This document shows, one piece after another, positions 34,783 to 43,993 of a DNA stretch of 64,000 nt (position 1 is its first letter; the number at the start of each line of letters is the position of its first letter). The notes below the pieces were generated by a model. The model did no database searches, was not told the origin of the DNA, and was given only the letters and a program-made list of their open reading frames with translations. The stretch lies in assembly GCF_019431355.1 (NCBI RefSeq), contig NZ_CP080269.1, positions 2,232,001 through 2,296,000 on the forward strand. The letters run 5' to 3'. The DNA comes from Paenibacillus sp. R14(2021) (GTDB lineage Bacteria; Bacillota; Bacilli; Paenibacillales; Paenibacillaceae). A program made the translations under genes and the position numbers.

Positions 34783-35205
34783 TGCTTCCTGCCGTTCGAA
34801 CAAGAACGGCAGGCTCATCTTCACTTGTTCAATCATATGCCCAATATTGCCCTCGCCTGCATATAAGGTCATGTCGAAGAAATTTCGGTCCAAGTCCGAC
34901 CAGTATAATTCATTCTCATCCCCTGAGACGGCTGCGTCGCCGTTCAGCTTGCCGGCATAAACTTCTACATAGCAATCCTGCAGATAGTATTTGAAATCCA
35001 TGAGGTGATGGAGCGTAATTGCGCCTCTCGTAATGCTCGTTTCTTCGTAGAGTTCTCTGTACGCGGCTTCCATGCCGGACTCGCCGCTCTCGATTTTGCC
35101 GCCTACCAGATTGCTTAATCCGAGATAGGGTTCCTTGAGCCGCTTGCACATGAGCAGCCGATCCATCTCGTTGTTGTAGACTAGAAGCACGTTGTAACCT
35201 TGCAT
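34780..35205 (-). CDS. NUDIX hydrolase
   Basis: 141 residues. The Nudix box is complete: GKIESGESGMEAAYRELYEE, fitting G-x5-E-x7-R-E-U-x-E-E. Opening LLVYNNEMDRLLMCKRLKEP and following LSNLVGG resemble MutT/8-oxo-dGTP or ADP-ribose diphosphatases. It hydrolyses a nucleoside diphosphate linked to some moiety; specificity is not readable. The start is ATG 35205 with AGGAGACCC nearby. Confidence 0.92.
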   Translation of the reverse strand: MQGYNVLLVYNNEMDRLLMCKRLKEPYLGLSNLVGGKIESGESGMEAAYRELYEETSITRGAITLHHLMDFKYYLQDCYVEVYAGKLNGDAAVSGDENELYWSDLDRNFFDMTLYAGEGNIGHMIEQVKMSLPFLFERQEA

Positions 35206-35226
35206 GTAGGGTCTCCTCTTTCTAGA

Positions 35227-35613
35227 CTAGGAAATACCGCCGTTCAGCTCGATCAAATTCCCGGCAGGATCGCGCACATACGCGACGCGGTGGCCCCATT
35301 CCGGCGTGTCATGCGGTTCTTTCACCAAAGTAACCGCCCTGCCCTTCAATTCCTCATACGCGGCATCCACGTCGTTCACGCTGAAAATAATCGCGGCCCG
35401 GTCCTCGGCGCTGAATGCAACCGGCCTGCGCAGCGTTTCCTCTCCCGCGTTCACGAGCAGCGGCTCGAGCGCAAGACTGACATCGCCCGTTTGAAACTCG
35501 GCATACGGCGTCTCTTCATTGCCATAACGAACCTCAAGTCTCATGCAATCGCGGTAAAACAAGAAACAGGCTGTTACGTCCGGCACCAATAAGCGTACAT
35601 GCGAAATTCGCAA
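35227..35613 (-). CDS. VOC-superfamily (glyoxalase/dioxygenase fold) protein
   Basis: 128 residues if translation starts at TTG 35613 (LRISHVRLLVPDV), which has GGGAGG 7 bases upstream; ATG 35628 and 35700 lack a site. Two beta-alpha-beta-beta-beta modules are evident: ISHVRLLVPDVTACFLFYRD and AAIIFSVNDVDAAYEELKGR, ending GHRVAYVRDPAGNLIELNGG with a metal-ligand Glu. May be a small-molecule binding or resistance protein or an isomerase. It lies 21 bases upstream of the NUDIX gene and probably shares its transcript. Confidence 0.85.
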   Translation of the reverse strand: MRISHVRLLVPDVTACFLFYRDCMRLEVRYGNEETPYAEFQTGDVSLALEPLLVNAGEETLRRPVAFSAEDRAAIIFSVNDVDAAYEELKGRAVTLVKEPHDTPEWGHRVAYVRDPAGNLIELNGGIS

Positions 35614-35823
35614 GTGATTCCCTCCCATGACCAATGGAATGAATATCAGACTATTCATTGATTCGTCCTCTGAACTTCGATTCCCTGCCGCGAAAAGCAA
35701 ACAAAAATAATCACTTCATCCAAATCCTAATCACTGTTCGGTCGCCGGTAGGCTTTATAGAATTCGGCTTCACCGATTGGGCCCAAACCGCTCGAACAAA
35801 ACTGCCGATCGTGCCGTCGACCT

Positions 35824-36396
35824 TCAATTGAGCTTCGAGAGGTGTTCCACGTATTCATCCTTGGTTAACCCGAACAGGACGGAATCCATGTAGCGGCCAT
35901 TCATATAATACACCTGACGTCGAACCCCCTCTTGCCTGCACCCGACTTTACGCAGCATGGCAGCAGAGGCTTCGTTTCCCTCTAGTACATGATCGTTGAA
36001 TTTATGAAGCCGGCGCTCGAAGAAAGCGTAGCGTAAGAGGATATGTACAGCCCTCGTACCGTAGCCCATGCCTCGGTGATCCCGGTCGATTTGAATACCG
36101 ATGCTGAACGTGCCGTTTCGTTCATCTATACTATTTAGGTTAATGCCGCCGACATTATCGCCCTGCAGGTTGTCGATGGTAAACATAAGCCGGTTCGACG
36201 AGAAGTCTGTGAAGGTTTCGGCGAATGACTTGGCTTCCGCTATTGTTGGCGGCAATTCAACCAGGCAATCCACCAAGCGCCGTGCTGCCGTATCAAACCG
36301 GTTCAAATAATGGCCTTCCCAATCTTCTGGCTGTATCGCTCGCAATCGAATCGCATCATCCTGCCAGAAATAGTCGCTATAGTTGATATCGCGCAT
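35824..36396 (-). CDS. GNAT-family acetyltransferase, RimJ/RimL type
   Basis: 190 residues; AAGGAGG before ATG 36396. Begins IRLRAIQPEDWEGHYLNRFD, contains IGIQIDRDHRGMGYGTRAVH (CoA loop) and EGNEASAAMLRKVGCRQEGV with RRQVYYMNGRYMDSVLFGL, the hallmarks of RimJ/RimL-like and SpeG-like enzymes. Possible substrates are ribosomal-protein N-termini, polyamines or antibiotics. Confidence 0.9.
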   Translation of the reverse strand: MRDINYSDYFWQDDAIRLRAIQPEDWEGHYLNRFDTAARRLVDCLVELPPTIAEAKSFAETFTDFSSNRLMFTIDNLQGDNVGGINLNSIDERNGTFSIGIQIDRDHRGMGYGTRAVHILLRYAFFERRLHKFNDHVLEGNEASAAMLRKVGCRQEGVRRQVYYMNGRYMDSVLFGLTKDEYVEHLSKLN

Positions 36397-36475
36397 ATGT
36401 GCCTCCTTGTTAAACCTGAATAGAACTTAACCAACCGCACTTCAAGACCCTAGCACAGGAGAATGTCCTCCTACA

Positions 36476-38341
36476 CTACGCCGTCACTTCAATGGATAAC
36501 AGCTTGCCGTCTGCCTTCACTTCCTTATACGTAACGGATATGCTGCCGTGAAAGAATGGGACATCGAACCGGTACACCCCGTACTGCTCATCGCTTCGAT
36601 CCAATAGCTCCGTGCTTTCATAGCCTCTCTGAATGCCGGCTTTCGACAACAGCTCCAACGTCTGCTGTAAGCTTGCTCCCTTATATCTGCCGTGCAAGTT
36701 GTCCGTCCACTTCTGTTCGTCCCAGTCAGGCGCTTTCACACTTATGCCTGCCTGCCGCATCGTCTGCAGCAGATTGGCAACCATGCGTCCATCTCCTTCC
36801 TGCATGGCGCAGGCAAGCGCGAAGTACGCTCGGTTCATTGTCGATACGAAATTCAGTTGGTTCTTGGCAGCAAGCAATTCGAACAGCTTCTCTGAGCGCT
36901 TACCCGCGGTAAACCAGTACGCGTGAAAATCCATCGGATTCATCTGGCTTGTTGCCGGTATGAAATACTGCCCGTTCCCCGAGACGCGGAATACCTGCGA
37001 ACTATCAAAACGCGCCGGGTATTGCAAGACGAAGACTTGGCTGCCGTCTCCGCTTACCATCATTTGAACGGACAAGGGCTCACGCGGCCGTTCGCTCCCC
37101 GGCAGAATCGAAGTGGTCCCGCCGCCCATGCTGGAGAAATAGCTGCTGCCATCCTGAGCCGTCTCTCGTACGAGTCTATACATCATTCGGCTCTTGTGTC
37201 CAATCGGCTTTACTTCCGTTTGAACAGAATTGTTGTACACGGTACGAATATCTTGGTCCAACTGCCACGTAATCTCCGCGATCCCACGCAGCTCGTCAGG
37301 CCTCTCTCCGCCGGACAAGTCTGGCAGCTTGATGGCTATACGGTATTCTCCCGACTGCCATTCGTAAGCCGTGTACCTCTGCTCTGACGCGTAGAACACG
37401 TCGGAGAAATCCGTATGGTACGAGATCCCGTCCAGCCGCGTTTCATGTCCAATATCAATCAAGCCTAAGTGTCTGCCGGTTGCCGAATATACACCAGCCC
37501 ATGCGATGACCGGGACGAGCAGCACAACGATCACATGGATGGCTCTTCGGTCACGGATCTCGCTGAAGGTCAGGTCAGGAACCTGCTCGCCATCCAAGGC
37601 CAGCTTCTCGTTCAAACGCCTCATCACCGCGCCAATCAGGAAGGTTCCCACGCAAGCGTGAGCAAGCAGCGGCATCCCGTAGCTCCACGGTGCCGCCAGC
37701 GACCGGAAAGAACTGATCACCAGCGTGCAAAGCATGGCAAACAATGCAAGCGGCAGCAGCGAGCCGAAATAGCGTTTGAACAATCGAGGCGCCTTGGCTA
37801 GTGCCTCCGTAAACGTACTATTTTGCAGGACGATTAAGTACGGCGTAAGCGAATAAAACAATAACGCAATCATCAGGATCAGCCCCATCGGGAGAAAAGC
37901 TGCTGTGAATAAAACAGTCAGCCAGCCAAACAGGCTTTGAAAAATAGACCAGACCAGCATAGTGCTGAAATACCTGCGTCCGCATGCCAGCAGCGATACT
38001 CGCTTGCGATCCACAATCCATCCACGAAGACCGCCCAGATACATACCTCGAATAAAGCTTTGCAGACCCATTACAGCCGCAGATACCAAGAAAGCTGCAA
38101 TCCCCCAAGCCTGTGCGCCAGCCTGAAGATAGGTGTACGGGATTTTCAAATCCATAAGCGACGGCATATATAAGGGAATGGTGGCGTGAATTCCACTCGT
38201 TTGAACAGCTGCTCCGGCTGGCGTTACGGAGGAAGACATAAACGGAAAGACGGAAAATCCATAATAAATGCCAAAACCAACGATAACCGTGATCAGCACC
38301 TCAAACGCCATCACCAGAACAATCAAGCGTGTATAAGCCAT
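36476..38341 (-). CDS. Large membrane protein with extracellular domain, unknown family
   Basis: 621 residues. Helices: residues 7-30, then about 73-95, 125-165 (two), 180-210, 218-240 and 275-295, with cytoplasmic basic loops (RGWIVDRKRVS, APRLFKRYFG), which resembles the DUF6159/BofC-free 'glycerophosphoryl diester phosphodiesterase membrane domain' look of a six-helix bundle. Residues 300-621 lack helices and should be extracellular, including a Ser/Gly-rich segment and a final domain ending FFHGSISVTYKEVKADGKLL. I do not recognise a named family. No operon partners. Confidence 0.75.
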   Translation of the reverse strand: MAYTRLIVLVMAFEVLITVIVGFGIYYGFSVFPFMSSSVTPAGAAVQTSGIHATIPLYMPSLMDLKIPYTYLQAGAQAWGIAAFLVSAAVMGLQSFIRGMYLGGLRGWIVDRKRVSLLACGRRYFSTMLVWSIFQSLFGWLTVLFTAAFLPMGLILMIALLFYSLTPYLIVLQNSTFTEALAKAPRLFKRYFGSLLPLALFAMLCTLVISSFRSLAAPWSYGMPLLAHACVGTFLIGAVMRRLNEKLALDGEQVPDLTFSEIRDRRAIHVIVVLLVPVIAWAGVYSATGRHLGLIDIGHETRLDGISYHTDFSDVFYASEQRYTAYEWQSGEYRIAIKLPDLSGGERPDELRGIAEITWQLDQDIRTVYNNSVQTEVKPIGHKSRMMYRLVRETAQDGSSYFSSMGGGTTSILPGSERPREPLSVQMMVSGDGSQVFVLQYPARFDSSQVFRVSGNGQYFIPATSQMNPMDFHAYWFTAGKRSEKLFELLAAKNQLNFVSTMNRAYFALACAMQEGDGRMVANLLQTMRQAGISVKAPDWDEQKWTDNLHGRYKGASLQQTLELLSKAGIQRGYESTELLDRSDEQYGVYRFDVPFFHGSISVTYKEVKADGKLLSIEVTA

Positions 38342-38429
38342 CTTTACCTCCTCACATGATGCTGGGGATCTTTCCCAATAATTGACGCAATTGGTGCGTA
38401 ATTGTTGCGCTTACGGGTGCAATACATGT

Positions 38430-38452
38430 AAAAAGACAGCCTTCTGGCTGCC
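38430..38452 (-). terminator. Terminator left behind by the DinB-like relic
   Basis: GACAGCC (38435-38441), loop TTCT, GGCTGCC (38446-38452), one G-U pair, then five U on the minus strand. It directly follows the relic's stop. Confidence 0.75.
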
Positions 38453-38459
38453 TCCATAT

Positions 38460-38690
38460 CTACAAGGAAGAGGAGCTATACCTCTCCTTCAAGCATTGCT
38501 TTGCAATATAGAAAATTTGACCCATATGCTCCGAGTAATGCGCGGCGCACTGATTCGGCCTCACGATTCCTAGAAACGGCTTGCTTCAATATTCCATTCA
38601 GGCATATTCCCTTCGATATGCTTAACGAGCGTCGAAATACGATGACTGACATCATCAGGCCTCCAATTCACTTGTGAAATCGTAATTCAT
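38460..38690 (-). pseudogene. DinB/DUF1572-like protein, internally deleted and frameshifted
   Basis: AAGGAGG and ATG 38690 start MNYDFTSELEA then a stop; in the next frame WRPDDVSHRISTLVKHIEGN continues the DUF1572 N-terminus (RPD...ISTLVKHI.GN). A further piece reads HYSEHMGQIFYIAKQCLKER ending SSSL and the stop at 38460, the family C-terminus (H-x2-x-H-x-GQI). The middle (roughly 90 residues) is missing. A dead copy of a DinB-superfamily enzyme with its terminator still intact. Confidence 0.75.
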
Positions 38691-38753
38691 GGTCAGCACC
38701 TCCTTATCGCTTATTTTTCTTGAAAATATTCAAATGTCATTTAGGACAATTCT

Positions 38754-39056
38754 TTATTGATGATGCGCGGCACTTTTTTTCCGCCTGCTGAGCGAGATTC
38801 CGCCGAATCCGCTAATGACCGCAATGTAGAAGCCTAAGTCGTACCACCATCCGGAGTTATGTATCTCATACACACGAATCGTATGCTTGAATAAACCGAT
38901 CACAAGGGATACCGGCGCAATCCAGCCATGCCAAATTCCCCAGAAGAAGCCGGCCAGATGCTGATCAGTATTGACGCCGTCGCCAGGCACACAGCCCGTT
39001 AATGCAAGCCCAACAGCAATCATCAGAAGCACGAGACAAACATACCTTGCATGCAT
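38754..39056 (-). CDS. Small conserved membrane lipoprotein, 100 aa
   Basis: Signal peptide with lipobox LALTGC at about residues 17-22. Then HLAGFFWGIWHGWIAPVSLV, a hydrophobic segment, RVYEIHNSGWWYDLGFYIAV and ISGFGGISLSRRKK, with two predicted membrane helices and a basic end. I recall very similar small proteins in many Firmicutes, without known function. GGGAGAG lies 9 bases before ATG 39056. A truncated second copy of its C-terminus is at 54977-55037. Confidence 0.8.
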   Translation of the reverse strand: MHARYVCLVLLMIAVGLALTGCVPGDGVNTDQHLAGFFWGIWHGWIAPVSLVIGLFKHTIRVYEIHNSGWWYDLGFYIAVISGFGGISLSRRKKSAAHHQ

Positions 39057-39240
39057 ACTCCGTCACTCTCCCTTGATATTGAATATCCGAAGTTGTCCAA
39101 AGCTGCGCTGGTATTCTATCCTATAGCTTCTTTTCGTTCCGTATTCACCATTTCCTTCCACGCCAAAGAGCAGGCTGCCAATATTTTAGGTTGCCTGCTG
39201 CAAGGTACGCTTATTTCTTCTATCCATAGAACACTCTTCT

Positions 39241-40422
39241 TCAGCTGATGAGTCTGCGTTTCAGCTTACGGATAAGCATTAGCAGGAAATGAAATGCCGG
39301 CGCCGGATCATCCATACTCCAAATCGCAGGCGCCTGTCGAACGAAATAAGAACGCAGCACCTGCCTCCGGCTAAGCTGTTTTGTGCGGACATAATCTCTC
39401 GCAGACAAGAGGTCCTCGTACAAGTAATTGAAGACGATCCCCGTATCCTGCTGAACGGCCTTCGCTCCGATCTCGCTGCCCGTAAGCTCCATGTAGGCGA
39501 GGAGCGGAAAATTAATGCCGCATTTGTTCAACAGCACGTTGAGCGTCGTCGTTCTGACATTGATTTCGATCAAATAAAACTGCCCGTTCGACGCGTCCTT
39601 CTTAAATTCGACTTCTCCGAACCCAAGGTAACCGATCGCTTCCAGAAATGGAGCACCGATCTCGAATAGTTCTGGCACATGCTTTTGGCGCGTAAACGTT
39701 GACGCTCCGAAGTTAATGGGAAACTGACGCAGCTTTTGGCAGGTCATCCAGTGGGTTACCTTTCCCGATTGATTTACATACGCATCAAAGGTGTACATGT
39801 GATCGTCGAAGCCCGGTACGATTCGCTGAACGACTACTTCTAATCCGGCGCTCTTGGCTTTCTTAATCGCCTCGTCTAGCTCCTCGAACGTATGGCATTT
39901 GAACATTTTCACTCGGAAAGCCTTAACGAACATCGCCGAATCCGCCGGCTTGACGATGCATGGAAATCCGATTTCATTCAAAACGTTCGTCTCGAAGCCC
40001 GGTTCTCCAGGATATGCTGTCTCGGGCACCCGAACGCCGTGCTGGACCGCAAGCCTGTGAAGATTGCCTTTGTCCATCACGCTGCTCCAGAACCCCTGCT
40101 CCGTCATGTTAATGAGATAGTACGCCCGCAGGACATCGAGATGCCGATCGATAAATTCTACGTAAGGGTCCGCACAAGGGAATAAAACAGGCTTGGTCAG
40201 CTGGCGCCTGCCGTAATCGATGAGATAGCGAAGCGCTGCTTCTTCTTCGTTCCGGTAATGCGGCATGATATGTCGCTCCGTCAAATATTTGGATTTTGCG
40301 GCGTAGGTATTGACTTGCTCATAGTCCATCGCCACAGTATGGATACCCTTCATTCCCAAACAACGAATGACACTGAGTCCAATATAGTAGTTGGTTCCCA
40401 GAATAACCGCTTTGTTCTTCAT
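39241..40422 (-). CDS. ATP-grasp ligase (carboxylate-amine ligase type)
   Basis: 393 residues from ATG 40422 (MKNKAVILGTNYYIGLSVIR), GGAGG 10 bases upstream. Pre-ATP-grasp Rossmann part to about residue 110; ATP-grasp domain with GFPCIVKPADSAMFVKAFRV, VVVQRIVPGFDDHMYTFDAY, YLGFGEVEFKKDASNGQFYL and IEINVRTTTLNVL (Mg-binding E-x-N-x-R). Resembles the D-aspartate ligase/CapM-like and 'carboxylate-amine ligase' proteins that add amino acids to cell-wall or peptide acceptors. The neighbouring gene encodes lipid II flippase Amj, so a cell-envelope role is plausible but not shown. Confidence 0.85.
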   Translation of the reverse strand: MKNKAVILGTNYYIGLSVIRCLGMKGIHTVAMDYEQVNTYAAKSKYLTERHIMPHYRNEEEAALRYLIDYGRRQLTKPVLFPCADPYVEFIDRHLDVLRAYYLINMTEQGFWSSVMDKGNLHRLAVQHGVRVPETAYPGEPGFETNVLNEIGFPCIVKPADSAMFVKAFRVKMFKCHTFEELDEAIKKAKSAGLEVVVQRIVPGFDDHMYTFDAYVNQSGKVTHWMTCQKLRQFPINFGASTFTRQKHVPELFEIGAPFLEAIGYLGFGEVEFKKDASNGQFYLIEINVRTTTLNVLLNKCGINFPLLAYMELTGSEIGAKAVQQDTGIVFNYLYEDLLSARDYVRTKQLSRRQVLRSYFVRQAPAIWSMDDPAPAFHFLLMLIRKLKRRLIS

Positions 40423-40489
40423 TGCCACATTACCTCCGGCTTTCACAACATTAACCCTTCGTACAAACGCTCACCAATAGCCAAGCTGA

Positions 40490-41287
40490 TTATAAATAGG
40501 GAACGATTACTTTAATCCAATACGCGGCTGGCAGAAGAATCAATTGTGCCGCTAAGGTTCCACAAAACCTGGATGCCATTAATGCGCCAAAAACACTGTT
40601 AATTGCCGTTTGTTTTGCTTCTCTTCTAAGCACCTTTTCCGTCATTACTGCCACACGCGGATCAATTAATAACGTAAGCAGAATTGTAGCCAATCCATTA
40701 ATTAAACCAGATGCTTGTGAAGCCCCTGTACTGTACGCCCCTGGCAGGCTTGATGCATATAAAGCAGCCAAGACACCTGCCGTATAGATGGCCGTTACAC
40801 AGCAGTTCATAAGCATCATTATTATTGGCATACCGTTAACTCGAAGCCTTCTAACCATTTCCCATTTCGGGCGTCGAAAATAATGAAAGACTTTAAAGCA
40901 CCTATTGCAACCAACCAATTTCTTAAACATTCTTGGAATTGAACCCGTCTGTTCCAAATGAGCAACCATTCGGCTGGAGATTGCAACAACAGTTGGGAAA
41001 GCTGCTATAGCTATCAGCGTTCCTGCCGATGCACCGAGCAGAATAATTCGGAAACTCGCTAGTAGATTCAGCCCATCATGTTCTTTAGCGAAATCTACGA
41101 TTTTCCCGGTCATTGTTCCTTGTGCAATATTCGACGTTCTTGAAATAAGTACAATCATGCCTGTTAATGAGAGGGATATCGCCAATTTCCCTGTTCGAAT
41201 GCCAGCCATTCTCACCGCGTAAGATAATGTGTCTGCTGCGTGAATAAGCAGTGTAAGTAATGAAAGTAGAACAATTCGTTCAACCAT
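40490..41287 (-). CDS. amj: Lipid II flippase Amj (YdaH)
   Basis: 265 residues with about six hydrophobic helices. The pattern LIHAADTLSYAVRMAGIRTG, then SLSLTGMIVLISRTSNIAQG, GCNRCFKVFHYFRRPKWEMV and the C-terminal TILLTLLIDPRVAVMTEKVL matches the Amj/DUF2837 family. In B. subtilis Amj is an alternative to MurJ that translocates lipid II across the membrane and is induced by envelope stress (sigma-M). No clear sigma-M promoter was found here. Separated by 67 bases from the ATP-grasp gene downstream on the same strand. Confidence 0.9.
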   Translation of the reverse strand: MVERIVLLSLLTLLIHAADTLSYAVRMAGIRTGKLAISLSLTGMIVLISRTSNIAQGTMTGKIVDFAKEHDGLNLLASFRIILLGASAGTLIAIAAFPTVVAISSRMVAHLEQTGSIPRMFKKLVGCNRCFKVFHYFRRPKWEMVRRLRVNGMPIIMMLMNCCVTAIYTAGVLAALYASSLPGAYSTGASQASGLINGLATILLTLLIDPRVAVMTEKVLRREAKQTAINSVFGALMASRFCGTLAAQLILLPAAYWIKVIVPYL

Positions 41288-41413
41288 TGCATGTCCTCCT
41301 GATTACAGCCTCCCCACTATAATAAATAAGTTGCCGATTTCCAAAAAGTGAAACTTATTCAAATTTGATTTCATATTAATCTCTGCCTATACTTCCCCTT
41401 CCCCGACATAATG

Positions 41414-41445
41414 AAGGCTGCCGGAACCCTGTTCTCGGCAGCCTT
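41414..41445. terminator. Hairpin after the 41455 gene
   Basis: AAGGCTGCCG and CGGCAGCCTT, perfect 10-bp stem with a 12-base loop; weak U-tracts on either side. Probably ends the minus-strand gene at 41455. Confidence 0.6.
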
Positions 41446-41454
41446 CAGACGTAT

Positions 41455-42096
41455 TTATTTCCTCAATGGATAGACAAGTTCAATATTCTTCTCTGCGCTT
41501 AACCCTTCATGCAACACATGATTATGGTCTGCGCCTACAATAATCAATACTCGTTTTCCATTGTGTTCCTTCATGGCGTTTTTGATGCGCTGAATCATAA
41601 TAAGGTGTCTGCATACCCATCTAAATACATGCGCTTGAGGATTAATTCGTTCTAACCATTCGTACTTCTGTTTCGTGACAGCGTCAAATTCGACGGAATT
41701 AAACGGGATTACACTTGTACGGCATGTGTCCAGCTGCCTTTGAAACCACTGTTCTAGCTCCATATTGAGCGCGTGTCTCTGCTGATCGTCGTACGGATGA
41801 AAAGGATCAAAATCCAGCCAAACATCAAGCTCTACCCAGTCAATGGGTACGAAATGATAGTTCATTTCTTCACACAGAGGAAAAATCAAATTCCAATATT
41901 CACTTGCAGGCTCGCCCCAATAGCCTCGTTCTTCGGGATCCGTTTTATACTTATCCCAGCTGCTAGGGAGCACTTCGCCGCATATCACTTCTGGTTGAAA
42001 TTCGATAATTAATTCTTTTATGACTTCCAACGTCAAATGATGCTGTTGTCTTAAATTGTTGTCATGAACAACGCCTAGAATGCCTGCAGTTGTCAC
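41455..42096 (-). CDS. TraB/ChaN/EreA-superfamily-like protein, 213 aa
   Basis: Start placed at GTG 42096 (VTTAGILGVVHDNNLRQQHH), six bases after GGGGAGG. Opens with an H-D metal-like motif (GVVHDNN), then LIIEFQPEVICGEVLPSSWD and ends KRVLIIVGADHNHVLHEGLS. The beginning G-x-x-H and closing GADHNH fit the TIKI/TraB/ChaN/erythromycin-esterase-like superfamily, whose members use such paired His/Glu motifs for hydrolysis. No signal peptide. Assignment is by motif only. Confidence 0.65.
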   Translation of the reverse strand: MTTAGILGVVHDNNLRQQHHLTLEVIKELIIEFQPEVICGEVLPSSWDKYKTDPEERGYWGEPASEYWNLIFPLCEEMNYHFVPIDWVELDVWLDFDPFHPYDDQQRHALNMELEQWFQRQLDTCRTSVIPFNSVEFDAVTKQKYEWLERINPQAHVFRWVCRHLIMIQRIKNAMKEHNGKRVLIIVGADHNHVLHEGLSAEKNIELVYPLRK

Positions 42097-42217
42097 CCTA
42101 ATCCTCCCCAACAGATACTATAGTTTTCTTGCATTGACAATAAAAGTTATTGGAAGCTTCTTTGCTTTTTTTGCAAAATCGCCACAGGTTGATAATCTAC
42201 GACCTCAACTCGTCAAT

Positions 42218-42748
42218 TTATTTAACTTGTAATGCATTCAATATTTTTGATACGCATTCTTCCGTTGAATTTTCGTATGTATTGACCTCAACGCCGTATA
42301 TGATGCTCTTATGCACAATATTTAATTGTTCCTTTGCTATACCGATATTCCTGTCACCACGGATGCGTTCACGTCTTTCCAATTCTTCGAGCGGACAATG
42401 TACACCGACATACAATACATCTTCATCCTTGAACTGCTCTAAAAAATCCTCAGTATCGCTTTCCGAATCCAAAACAGTATCAATAATTATATTAAAAGAA
42501 TATTCAGAGATAACTTTTGTCAGTCTGTGCAATATAAATGTTGTAAAATGCAGGTCATAATTTTGTTTGTTTATAATGGCCCATGTCGATGGTTCTTTTT
42601 TATTGTTACGCATTTTTGATATTAAATAGCCTAGATCGTCAAATCCCAATACAAAATAATTTGGTAATTTTTCCGATAACATTTTTGCTATTGTAGATTT
42701 ACCCGAACTTGAGACACCGTTTAACAATATAACTTTACCTTTAATCAT
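42218..42748 (-). CDS. Chloramphenicol-phosphotransferase-like P-loop kinase
   Basis: 176 residues. Walker A in VILLNGVSSSGKSTIAKMLS, a central FNIIIDTVLDSESDTEDFLE and a lid-like GVHCPLEELERRERIRGDRN with two arginines, as in the CPT/AAA_33 kinases that phosphorylate chloramphenicol or other small alcohols. The gene is clearly more AT-rich than the surrounding chromosome (many ATA, AAT and TTT codons), suggesting horizontal gain. AGGAGATAG lies just before ATG 42748. Resistance is not implied without assay. Confidence 0.82.
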   Translation of the reverse strand: MIKGKVILLNGVSSSGKSTIAKMLSEKLPNYFVLGFDDLGYLISKMRNNKKEPSTWAIINKQNYDLHFTTFILHRLTKVISEYSFNIIIDTVLDSESDTEDFLEQFKDEDVLYVGVHCPLEELERRERIRGDRNIGIAKEQLNIVHKSIIYGVEVNTYENSTEECVSKILNALQVK

Positions 42749-42862
42749 TTCTATCTCCTACTTTCTTTCATAAGATGTTTATTAACTTCCTTAACACCTA
42801 TACCTTCGATGTGCGCGCATTCTTCAAGTTCACTATAGTTGTAAGTTAGTGGATCCAAACAT

Positions 42863-43060
42863 TCAAATCTGGGGTAATAACTTCTTTAACTTCTCGACAA
42901 AAGACTCCCAGTTCCCTGAATTCGAAAATCCAATTCCCCATTCTACATCTCGTAATGCCTCTCTTAATTGAATAAATTTATCGATTTTGCTTTGATCTAA
43001 TTTATTTAGCGGTTCGATCCTATCATCATGTGGATAATCAATTAGGCTGTGATAGAGACT
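42863..43060 (-). pseudogene. AT-rich coding relic
   Basis: An open stretch without start codon reads SLYHSLIDYPHDDRIEPLNK, then DQSKIDKFIQLREALRDVEW and ends NWESFVEKLKKLLPQI, stop at 42863. It looks protein-like and is probably the C-terminal part of a lost gene. Further on (minus strand near 42840-42785) LDPLTYNYSELEECAHIEGI continues in another frame. Family not recognised. Confidence 0.45.
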
Positions 43061-43274
43061 TCACATAGGAAGGCTGCGACCATTGAGCTTCAATCTGATT
43101 AGCTATCGCCCCGTCTAATTGGGCAAGATCCCACTGGATTTGAGAAAGTGTCAGCCTATGCTTTACAGTATCCACTTTTTCTTTTAACTTGAAGTTTTCA
43201 TTGACAACCCATACGGAAAAGACGATCAATAGTGAAATGACGAACAACATTTTATTTCTACTTGCTTTCTGCAT
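43038..43274 (-). CDS. Small single-pass membrane protein, 78 aa
   Basis: From ATG 43274 (MQKASRNKMLFVISLLIVFS) with GGGGG about 7 bases upstream. One N-terminal helix (residues 9-26), then a helical, coiled-coil-prone segment FKLKEKVDTVKHRLTLSQIQ and a polar tail. No family recognised. The longer reading to 43355 adds a poor, Cys-containing leader. Confidence 0.55.
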   Translation of the reverse strand: MQKASRNKMLFVISLLIVFSVWVVNENFKLKEKVDTVKHRLTLSQIQWDLAQLDGAIANQIEAQWSQPSYVKSLSQPN

Positions 43275-43487
43275 ACAGTAACCCCCAGTCTCTACCCTTT
43301 TCCATTCGCTTCCAATGATACTGAACACATGTAAACCCGTAAATACCTTTTGCAATAAAACTCTGCTGCCTATTAGCTTAACGCTCTCCGCCAGTCTTCA
43401 ACTCTTTCATTTACGAAGGCTCACATTTTGGCGTTGTATCACGTCGCGCCTATCATATATACGCAACGATAGCTTGAAAATAAAATC

Positions 43488-43520
43488 AAAAAAGACAGCA
43501 AGCCCCTTAGGACCGCTGCC
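43488..43520 (-). terminator. Terminator of the vanished GH127 gene
   Basis: GACAGC (43494-43499) pairs with GCTGCC (43515-43520, one G-U), with further pairing inside; six U follow on the minus strand. It sits 20 bases after the GH127 fragment stop, showing that this fragment is the true 3' end of a former gene. Confidence 0.65.
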
Positions 43521-43540
43521 TTATACCTATTGCCTTCTTC

Positions 43541-43954
43541 TTAATCTTGCTTGATTTTCCGATAGAGCTTGTTGTCCCAACCTTCCTTGCTCGCCGCATA
43601 GTCATACGCAATCCAAATATCCATCGTACCCCGTGAACGGTTATTCCAATACGGATACGGAATAGCTGTAAGCGGAAGTCCTGCTGCATCTTCCGTTCGG
43701 ATGATCACGGCGCCATCGAAGAAAGCAGGATCGTACTGCGTCTCGAATACAGGCACTTGAGGGAGCTTACGGTTCAGGCGCACTTGTTTATCCAACGCTT
43801 CGCGCGCATAATGGACGACGCCTTCGTCATAACGCTCGTTATCCATAGACTCCAGGCAGTACAGCATCGGTCCCCGCCTGATCGCAGCCCGGTTCGCGTG
43901 GGTTGTAACGCTCGGATGCGTCCCGATCAGATCGACGGACAGCTTACATGACAA
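43541..43954 (-). pseudogene. GH127 (DUF1680) glycoside hydrolase, C-terminal fragment
   Basis: ANRAAIRRGPMLYCLESMDN, PVFETQYDPAFFDGAVIIRT, LPLTAIPYPYWNNRSRGTMD and WIAYDYA are the end of beta-L-arabinofuranosidase family GH127. About 135 of the expected 600-plus residues remain, the frame opens abruptly at 43954 (TTG), and the terminator at 43488 is retained. The rest of the gene is missing except for the inverted piece at 43994-44102. Confidence 0.82.
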
Positions 43955-43993
43955 TTAATTGATATGCGGTTCTGGATCGCACTTGGGCGAAGG

